From Salinibacterium sp. NK8237 (lineage in GTDB: Bacteria > Actinomycetota > Actinomycetes > Actinomycetales > Microbacteriaceae): a DNA stretch of 64,000 bases. The notes under the pieces were generated by a model. That model was not told the origin of the DNA and searched no databases. It saw only the letters and a list, made by a program, of their open reading frames with translations. Location of the stretch: assembly GCF_015864955.1 (NCBI RefSeq), contig NZ_JADYWE010000001.1, positions 1 to 64,000 of the forward strand, written 5' to 3'. A program made the position numbers and the translations under genes. Position 1 is the stretch's first letter, and each line of letters begins with the position of its first letter. Below, piece after piece: positions 28,919-35,177 of this stretch.

Positions 28919-30211
28919 CTAGGCAACAAGTGTTGAAGGTGGCGAAGTGACGCTGGTGCGCGCTCCAGTGGCGTCGATAGCATCGGCACCCACCTGGGTA
29001 ACCCAACTGCGGAGAACCGCGCGATGTTCGGCGGCCTTGTGCGGCTCTTCAAGGGACCGCGCAGAGAGCAAACCAAGGATGCGCAACGGTTCGCGCCGGC
29101 GCAGATACGTGGATGTGAGGAGCGACGGTCCCGCTTGAGTTGCGAGCGCGGCGAGCGCGCTAGGGCTGACGCGCATCGGGTCGATCAAGTGGGTGACGGT
29201 CGCGCCCTGAAACGCCTTCATCGGCCTACGGGTGCAGACCTCCACGATGCGCTCCATCATCCCTGAGCTGATTGTCATGAATTCGCCGGCCTGTCCCGCG
29301 CTCTCGACGTCGTGTCGCTCCTGCCACGCCTGACCTAGGTCGTCCCAAGGACCGGCGCCAAACCAACTGCGGCACATAGCGACGTTGAATGCCACGCGCG
29401 CCGCGGGGAACGGATGGGGGTCGCCCGGTCGGATGTGGAAGACCTCGCGAGTGCTGCCGTCCACCACGTTGGCGAGTGCCGCGACTGACGACCAGCCGCT
29501 CTGCGCCCACGCGTGGACGTCAGCCGCGATCTCGCTCGACCACGACGCCCACATCAGCGCGACGTTGCGGGACGCTGGGGACAGCTCGCGCTCGAGCGCC
29601 TCGGCCAGCTCGGCCTTCCACCCGATTTGGTGAGATACCTGGTGTCCTGTCTCGTGGAACAGGGCCGTAGGGTGCGACAAATTGTGCCGGGTGAGTTTGA
29701 TGGCCGCGGCCGGTGAGGGGTGCGCGTGGTCCCACAATTGGACATCGGCCCGCAGCACGCTCGCTCCCTTGCCGATCGCGGCGTAGACGAGTGCCGGGAT
29801 GGGCTCGTGCCCGAGCGGGAGCAGAGCCGCAGCCATGGAGTCGGTCGCGAGCGTGTCGTAGCCGCGCAGCAACGATCCCATTGTGGGATTGGATCGCGAG
29901 TTGATCGCGGTGCTATAGAAGTCGAGGATCGTCTCCGCGCGCAGGTAACGCGATCGCAGCCGGAGTAGGCGGCGCCTCACCTCGTGTGGTTCGCCGCCGG
30001 CATCGTGCCAGCGCATGAGGTCGGCTCCCTCTGAACGCAGTTCCGCGACCATGGCGTGCATGCGGTCTCTCAACTTGCGGCTCAGATAACTTTCGAGCGA
30101 TCGCCAGCCCTCGGGAGAAGCCGCTGTGTCCAGATCATAGAGAGCGTCGATGGCGAGCGACCAGTGGGCGATTTCTGCGGCGAGCTGGCGCTTTGTTGCT
30201 GCACTAGGCAC
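28919..30211 (-). CDS. HExxH metallopeptidase-like protein
   Basis: 430 residues, soluble. ALFHETGHQVSHQIGW contains the zinc-peptidase motif HETGH (residues 186-190), and 36 residues later SSEIAADVHAW offers Glu227 as a third ligand in an ExxAD setting, the arrangement of gluzincins such as M48. The rest has no family resemblance that I can name; the N-terminus is helical and Arg-rich. The GTG start at 30211 overlaps the end of the 738-residue protein gene by 8 bases. A protease encoded beside long acidic/cationic proteins could process them; that is inference. Confidence 0.65.
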   Translation of the reverse strand: MPSAATKRQLAAEIAHWSLAIDALYDLDTAASPEGWRSLESYLSRKLRDRMHAMVAELRSEGADLMRWHDAGGEPHEVRRRLLRLRSRYLRAETILDFYSTAINSRSNPTMGSLLRGYDTLATDSMAAALLPLGHEPIPALVYAAIGKGASVLRADVQLWDHAHPSPAAAIKLTRHNLSHPTALFHETGHQVSHQIGWKAELAEALERELSPASRNVALMWASWSSEIAADVHAWAQSGWSSVAALANVVDGSTREVFHIRPGDPHPFPAARVAFNVAMCRSWFGAGPWDDLGQAWQERHDVESAGQAGEFMTISSGMMERIVEVCTRRPMKAFQGATVTHLIDPMRVSPSALAALATQAGPSLLTSTYLRRREPLRILGLLSARSLEEPHKAAEHRAVLRSWVTQVGADAIDATGARTSVTSPPSTLVA

Positions 30212-32420
30212 GGTGGTACCCCGCTTTGATCGATAACGTGGGCTCCGCGGGCGACGCGGCGATCAGCGCCGCCTTGTCGGCGAAGCGGAACGTCACCATG
30301 AGCGTCACTCCGGAGGCCGCGTCCTTGGCGGCGGCACTGAGCGTCGAGGCCATCCCCGGGAGCTGTTTCGAGAACGCCGTCATCGCCCCAGAAACTAGAA
30401 TTCCCGCCAATTTCTTGGTGGATCCTTCCGGCATCATGATCTGGCGGCGTTTGGTCATGTGGACGAGCCGCGCCGCGAGCGCGTCGGTCAGAGTCTCGCC
30501 GAACACCGACCTCGCGACCTTCACCACCTCGGTAAGTTGACGTGCGTCGAGCATGCGCGCCATGCGATGGGCGTTTCCTTCGCCCACGCGCAGCAGGAGG
30601 CGGATCTCAGGTCGTGGCGACGTGAGGTCGAGTCGAACCGAGAACGGGGAACGCTTGCGCAGCCGCTTGCCCGCAACTTTGATCCGGAAAACCCTGCGCG
30701 GCGACCCGCGCCCGCGGGCGTTGCTGCCGAGGCGCCGGTTGCGAGCCAGCATCCCGGCGACTTCCTCGGAAAAATCGTCGAACTCGTCGACGGTCGAGGC
30801 TTCACCGTCTGACTCGTACTCCGTGAGGTGGCCCACCTCACCACCTGGCAGGAACTCATACAGTTCCAGTTCGCCCTCAGCGGGCCACTCCTCGACCCCT
30901 GCCTCGAGCATCCGCGACTCCAGAGTCTCTCCGTTGGTGAATCGCACCGACTGCGCGAGCGACTTATGCACCCGAAGCGGGATCACCCGACTGAACTTCT
31001 TGTAGCGAAACACTGGCGCGGTTGCCCGTGGCATCGACACCCACACTCCGCCCTCAGCCGACGGGTCCACGAACTCAGGGCGCAGGAGCGCAGCGGGTAT
31101 GTGTTGCGCGGCCGCCTCCGCGAAAGCGGCCTGTACCTCACCCTCTAGCAGCCGGTCGTCGTCAAGGACAGACTCGTCGAGGGTCGCGACATGGGCCACG
31201 GCCGCCTCTGCTGCCGCGACGAGGGCGGATGTTCCGAGCGTGGGGTCGTTGGCGGCAGACTCGGCCTCGAAGCCGATGAGTTTCAACCCCGAATCCGCGA
31301 TGTAGCGCGACAGGAGTTTTGCGGCCTGCGACCCGACCAGCGGAGCCATGACGACGGAGAGAGCCTTGGCGACCACGCCGACCACCCGCTTACGGCCCAC
31401 GATCTTGACGCCGATCTTGAGGAGCGGCATAACGGCGGGCAAGAACTGCTCCATCTCTGCCAGCGGCGTCTGACCGCTCTCCATTTCTGCGAGCTGATGC
31501 GCGAGGCGGTCGCGGGCTCGGTCGAGCGTTGCGACGTCAGCCTCATAGGCGTCGCCACCGGGTGCACCCTCATATTCGGATTCGTGTTCAAAGTCGCCCT
31601 CGGTGTTGAACGCTGGGGCGAAGAGTTCGCCCGCGACGTCGAGGTCGAACGCCTCGGCCTCGGTGAGCTCGCTGACCTCAGTCTTGATCCCCAACCTCTT
31701 GGCCACACGGACCGCGACGGCACGCAATGGTGGTGGCAGTTTGCCGAGCACGCGGCGCAAGACACGCTTGAGTAGCGGGCGCACCGCCTTTTTGATGGCG
31801 GCGAAGATGCGCTTGAGCGGGTTCAAATTGCCGATGAACTTCACGCCCTTCTTGATGGCCTTCTTGGCGAAACTCACCACCTTCTTGAACTTGCGCCGCA
31901 GGGCCTTGAAAAAGAGTTCTTGAGAGTCGAGCGGATTGCCAGCGTTGTCCTCGTATTCGGCGGCACCGAACAACTCGTTTTCGAGTTCAAGTTCTGAAAA
32001 CCATTCGAGTGACTGTCCGTCGTGTTCGCGCTCCAGCTCATCGATCATGTATTCCGCCTCGGAGACGATGGACTCCATCCACTGCTCCACGTCGCTCTGC
32101 GCAAGTGCAGAGCCGCCCTCGGCCTCGCGCCAACCAGACATCGCGTTGAGATGGCGCCGTGCAGCTTCATTCACCAGACTGTCGACGGCAGCCGAGAACT
32201 GTTCATCCTCCATCTCGCTCGCGAGATCTTCGAGTGCCTGACCCTCCCACTCCTCCTCGGTGAGCGTCGCGAAACTCTCCGCGAACGGTGAGGTCATAGG
32301 GGATTCCGGCTGCAGGGGCTCGGTGCCTGCCTCGAGGAGCTGATTCGGCTCAACTAGCGGTGTAAATGCGGGTGGGTAGGACTCGCTCGTCATGCCGTAC
32401 GTGCCGTGAACCGTTTCCAT
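30204..32420 (-). CDS. 738-residue protein with acidic N-terminus and cationic amphipathic blocks
   Basis: Not a family I can name. Residues 1-165 are acidic (TEEEWEGQALEDLASEMEDEQF, LEWFSELELENELFGAAEYED). Residues about 167-246 switch to a strongly basic, amphipathic stretch (KALRRKFKKVVSFAKKAIKK, then IFAAIKKAVRPLLKRVLRRV), like membrane-active helices. A second hydrophobic/basic block is at about 326-371 (FLPAVMPLLKIGVKIVG). The C-terminal third is mixed with an Arg-rich RRVFRIKVAGKRLRKRSPF. Acid-then-base organisation suggests a self-masked membrane-active protein. ATG at 32420 is 5 bases after GGGAG; ATG 32423 and TTG 32432 are alternatives. First large gene of the operon. Confidence 0.7.
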   Translation of the reverse strand: METVHGTYGMTSESYPPAFTPLVEPNQLLEAGTEPLQPESPMTSPFAESFATLTEEEWEGQALEDLASEMEDEQFSAAVDSLVNEAARRHLNAMSGWREAEGGSALAQSDVEQWMESIVSEAEYMIDELEREHDGQSLEWFSELELENELFGAAEYEDNAGNPLDSQELFFKALRRKFKKVVSFAKKAIKKGVKFIGNLNPLKRIFAAIKKAVRPLLKRVLRRVLGKLPPPLRAVAVRVAKRLGIKTEVSELTEAEAFDLDVAGELFAPAFNTEGDFEHESEYEGAPGGDAYEADVATLDRARDRLAHQLAEMESGQTPLAEMEQFLPAVMPLLKIGVKIVGRKRVVGVVAKALSVVMAPLVGSQAAKLLSRYIADSGLKLIGFEAESAANDPTLGTSALVAAAEAAVAHVATLDESVLDDDRLLEGEVQAAFAEAAAQHIPAALLRPEFVDPSAEGGVWVSMPRATAPVFRYKKFSRVIPLRVHKSLAQSVRFTNGETLESRMLEAGVEEWPAEGELELYEFLPGGEVGHLTEYESDGEASTVDEFDDFSEEVAGMLARNRRLGSNARGRGSPRRVFRIKVAGKRLRKRSPFSVRLDLTSPRPEIRLLLRVGEGNAHRMARMLDARQLTEVVKVARSVFGETLTDALAARLVHMTKRRQIMMPEGSTKKLAGILVSGAMTAFSKQLPGMASTLSAAAKDAASGVTLMVTFRFADKAALIAASPAEPTLSIKAGYHRA

Positions 32421-32502
32421 CATTGCTCCCAACGACCGCTGAAGTGGACTGCTGCGAGACCCACGATGAACCCTGAAGTGTTACCGCTGCGTGATGGCAG
32501 CG

Positions 32503-32697
32503 TCACCGTTGCGACATTTCTTGACGACGCAGCCACCGCTCCACTTGGGTGGCTGCCTCCGGAACAGTGGTGGCGTAGAAGACTTCGTCGGCGTAATCGC
32601 CCACGGTAGTGATTTTCACCCGCAGTGCCCGCTCCGGGCCTCCCTCGAGCCACACCGCAATGAAGAGCATGGCGTCGTGTGGTTGTGCCTCATCCAT
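32503..32697 (-). CDS. Small hypothetical protein of the island locus
   Basis: 64 residues with a plausible folded core (MLFIAVWLEGGPERALRVKITTVGDYADEVFYATTVPEAATQVERWL) that reads like a short alpha/beta domain. No ribosome site is obvious before ATG 32697, and a second ATG occurs at 32670. It lies between the 738-residue gene and the divergent regulator, in the same direction as the operon. It might be non-coding leader, so confidence is moderate. Confidence 0.45.
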   Translation of the reverse strand: MDEAQPHDAMLFIAVWLEGGPERALRVKITTVGDYADEVFYATTVPEAATQVERWLRRQEMSQR

Positions 32698-32894
32698 AGC
32701 GTCGATGGTGATCGCGGGACCATCACCGCGTCATCACCGTTGCATCTCCGCGCTCGACAGCGCTCGGTGACAGTGCGGTGACGCAATCGACGCAAACTAG
32801 GACAAACAGTCATAAAGTGGAGATCCAGCCGCGAGCGGTGGGCACGCGATTGATGACCCGTGGAGGGGCCGACGATGACCGTGGAGAGTGGGAC

Positions 32895-33623
32895 ATGGGC
32901 GCGCTAAGTGGGACGCACCTCACGTTGTTAAATGGGTTCGCTGTAACCCAGGACGGGAGGCCACGCCCGATTCCGGCCAGTGCGACGCGGCTCGTCGCCT
33001 ACCTTGGACTGCAGCATCAGCCGGTGCCACGATCGCGCGCCGCGGGTGTGCTCTGGCCCAATTCGTCTCAGGATCACGCATTCGCCTGCTTGAGATCTAC
33101 GCTGTGGCGACTGCGCAAGGTGCTCCCCGAACTCATCCAGGGCGAGGCCGAGATGCTATGGATCGGGGCTGAGGTGGAGGCCGACGTCGACCTCGTCCTT
33201 CGTGTTGCCGACACACTCGCGTCTGGTCACGACCCCGACGAAGGCGTGGTGGTGCCGCTGGGCTGGTTTGCGCACGAGCTCCTGCCCGACTGGGACGACG
33301 ACTGGGTGTACATCGAGCGTGAACATTTTCGGATGACGGCGCTGCACGCTCTTGAGCAGATGTCCGCGTCGTACCGTCGCAAGGGTCAGTTTGCGCAGGC
33401 GATCGAGTCTGCACTTGCCGCGATCGCGGTGGAGCCGATGCGCGAGAGCCCACGCAGGGCGCTCGTCGCCGCATTCCTCGCCGAGGGCAACATCTCCGAC
33501 GCGCTGGCCCACGTCAAGCACTACACAGCGATTCTGGATACCGAACTCGGGGTCGCCCCTTCCGCGCAACTTACGGGGCTGGTGGCAAACCTAGGCCTTG
33601 CTAGGGCATCAGCGCGACGGTAG
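32895..33623 (+). CDS. SARP/AfsR-type transcriptional activator with BTAD domain
   Basis: 242 residues. The N-terminal winged-helix DNA-binding domain (LTLLNGFAVTQDGRPRPIPASATRLVAYLGLQ..SRAAGVLWP) is followed by the bacterial transcriptional activation domain (YIEREHFRMTALHALEQMSASYRRKGQFAQAIESALAAIAVEPMRE), the small SARP layout. Such proteins bind direct repeats and activate specialised gene clusters. It is divergent from the five-to-six gene run, the usual place for a dedicated activator. ATG at 32895 has GGAGAG 7 bases upstream; in-frame starts at 32853 and 32778 exist. Confidence 0.85.
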   Translation: MGALSGTHLTLLNGFAVTQDGRPRPIPASATRLVAYLGLQHQPVPRSRAAGVLWPNSSQDHAFACLRSTLWRLRKVLPELIQGEAEMLWIGAEVEADVDLVLRVADTLASGHDPDEGVVVPLGWFAHELLPDWDDDWVYIEREHFRMTALHALEQMSASYRRKGQFAQAIESALAAIAVEPMRESPRRALVAAFLAEGNISDALAHVKHYTAILDTELGVAPSAQLTGLVANLGLARASARR

Positions 33624-33809
33624 GACGCACGCCGACCGACGCTCCTTTTCTCCGCAACGATCCTCGGAAAGCTTCGAGCCGCGTGCCTGCGAATAGGAAA
33701 CGTGCTCGATGCACTGACTTGGTTTGGTCGACGTGCTTCAGGGGCGGCTACCCAGAACGTGTGAAGACCAGTCTCTCTTTGAAGACTTCTCCCAGGCCAG
33801 GACCAATCC

Positions 33810-34000
33810 CAGCCGAGTTTCCGAGCCGGTTCACGGAGCATCCGTCTCTTCAGTTCGCGGATGTCACCCCACCGACCTCTACCGCCAGTTCTGCGCGCCG
33901 TTCAACCTACGTTTTCAACTGGTAGTTCAGATTCATTCGCCGCTGAGTGCGGACATGGAGCGCGACGCGTGGGCTGCGGTATCGATGCACAACCGCCCAT
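33810..34000 (+). pseudogene. Relic of a LuxR-type regulator
   Basis: SRFTEHPSLQFADV in one frame, then TDLYRQFCAPFNLRFQLVVQIHSP and DMERDAWAAVSM in another, match SRLTQHPPLEFADV, TDLYRHFYGPFGVRFQLVTQLPSP and EMDRYAWAVVSV of the intact regulator at 39859 in the same order. The first junction falls on GCGGATGT, which occurs at both joined places in the intact gene, and a one-base loss shifts the frame there. A second internal block is missing between the last two pieces. 33624-33809 shows nothing else recognisable. Confidence 0.75.
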
Positions 34001-34049
34001 CAGCGGGTCGGGCGCTTCCGTTCGAAGAAGCACCCGCGCCGCTGACTAA

Positions 34050-34156
34050 GTTTTAGTCCTTGCGCTTGCCGGCGGCCTTGTCTTTCTTGTCAGCGCGCTT
34101 CTCTTTGAGAGACTTGCTGGCTACAGTCTTGCCGGATGATTTCTTGGGTGATTTAT
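34050..34156 (-). repeat. 107-bp direct repeat, right copy
   Basis: 105/107 identical to 24823-24929. This copy lies within the intact Lys-rich gene and covers its stop and all but the first few codons. The two mismatches are C/T differences. Confidence 0.9.
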
Positions 34157-34163
34157 CGGCCAT
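34053..34163 (-). CDS. Very small Lys/Asp-rich protein
   Basis: 36 residues, almost all Lys, Ser, Asp, Ala (MADKSPKKSSGKTVASKSLK and on to GKRKD). Too short for many gene finders, but GGAGGAC lies 8 bases before the ATG at 34163 and the reading frame is conserved in the repeat copy at 24826. Composition suggests a disordered nucleic-acid-binding or stress protein; function unknown. It is the target or substrate of the duplication flanking the island. Confidence 0.8.
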   Translation of the reverse strand: MADKSPKKSSGKTVASKSLKEKRADKKDKAAGKRKD

Positions 34164-34211
34164 GACGTTGTCCTCCTGTGAGCCGAGTGGCTCGTGCCCC
34201 GAGCGTACCCG

Positions 34212-35177
34212 CTAACGCTCGTGACGGGCGAGTCGGCGTAGGCCTTCGTCAATACTCACGGCGGGCGACCAGTCGAGCGCCTCGCGGATGTCGCGCTGAT
34301 CGAACCAGTGTGCCGTCGACAGCTGCTCGGCTAGGAAGCGCGTCATGGGAGGCTCGTCCGCTCCGGGGCGCACTGCCCACACCCGTTCAACGAGAGAGCC
34401 TGCGGTGCGTCCAACGGCGGCCGGGATACTCCAGCGCGGAGGCTGAACCCCCGAAGCGAGGCAGATGCCCGCCAAGATGTCAGCAACCGGGCGAGGTTCA
34501 CCATTAGTCAGAACGTAGGCCTTGCCGTGGGCGACGTCGGCGCGGTGCAGGGCGGCGACGATTCCGGATGCGGCGTTGTCGACGTAGGTCGTGTCGATGA
34601 GGGCGGTGCCGCCATTGAGTAGCGGCAGGCGTCCACGGCGAGCTCGGTCGACGATGCGGCCGACGAGCTGCGTGTCGCCAGGACCCCAAACGAGGTGCGG
34701 CCGGATGGCAACCACGCGCATCCGGTCGGAATCGCTGGCGAGAGCGAGCAGTTCGGCTTGCGCCTTTGTTCGCGCGTATTCGCTGCGCGCGTGTTCGGGT
34801 GACGCAGGCTCGGCACCAACGCCGGCTAACGCGGAGCCCGAGTGCGCGACCGAGGGCGATGACACCTGCACGAAGCGAGGAACACCCGCTGCTTCGGCCG
34901 CGGCGAGCACGAGCTGGGTTCCCTCGACGTTGACCGCGTGAAAGGCGTGCGGGTCGCCGGCGAGCGATACTTTCGCGGCGAGGTGGATGACGCCTTCGAC
35001 GCCTTCCATCGCAGTCGCGACGTTCTCCGGGTCAGTAATCGAACCGAGGAAGTCGGTGACACCGTCGACACCAGAAGGCCGTCGTTGCAGCGTGCGCACG
35101 TCGTGCCCCGCGGCGACTGCTTCTGCGGCAACCGCGCGACCGAGAAATCCGGATGCACCGGTGACGAGCACGATCAC
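34212..35177 (-). CDS. oleD: NAD(P)-dependent 2-alkyl-3-oxoalkanoate reductase OleD
   Basis: 321 residues, extended SDR / 3-beta-HSD type. VIVLVTGASGFLGRAVAAEAVAAGHDV is the dinucleotide site, YARTK gives the catalytic Tyr-x-x-x-Lys, and IDTTYVDNAASGIVAAL is typical of OleD. It reduces the beta-keto acid made by OleA to the beta-hydroxy acid. GTG at 35177 makes a 4-base overlap with oleBC; a longer N-terminal extension is open but unlikely. Last gene of the oleA-oleBC-oleD operon. Confidence 0.88.
   Translation of the reverse strand: MIVLVTGASGFLGRAVAAEAVAAGHDVRTLQRRPSGVDGVTDFLGSITDPENVATAMEGVEGVIHLAAKVSLAGDPHAFHAVNVEGTQLVLAAAEAAGVPRFVQVSSPSVAHSGSALAGVGAEPASPEHARSEYARTKAQAELLALASDSDRMRVVAIRPHLVWGPGDTQLVGRIVDRARRGRLPLLNGGTALIDTTYVDNAASGIVAALHRADVAHGKAYVLTNGEPRPVADILAGICLASGVQPPRWSIPAAVGRTAGSLVERVWAVRPGADEPPMTRFLAEQLSTAHWFDQRDIREALDWSPAVSIDEGLRRLARHER

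Larger units (their letters stand above)
24823..34156. mobile_element. Putative 9-kb island between 107-bp repeats
   Basis: A direct repeat made of the 3' end of a tiny gene flanks seven genes found nowhere else in the window. The intact gene copy (34053-34163, minus strand) has its 3' end facing the island and the displaced 3' fragment lies at the far end. That is the geometry of integration into the 3' end of a gene, but the repeat is long for an att site and no integrase is present, so recombination between duplicated copies is an alternative. Confidence 0.5.

Noticed and set aside
25008..33623. Extracellular contractile injection system
   Set aside because: Acidic W-E/F-E-rich proteins with M23 and PG-binding modules recall proteins seen near such systems, but no sheath, tube, baseplate, spike or AAA+ gene is present in the window.
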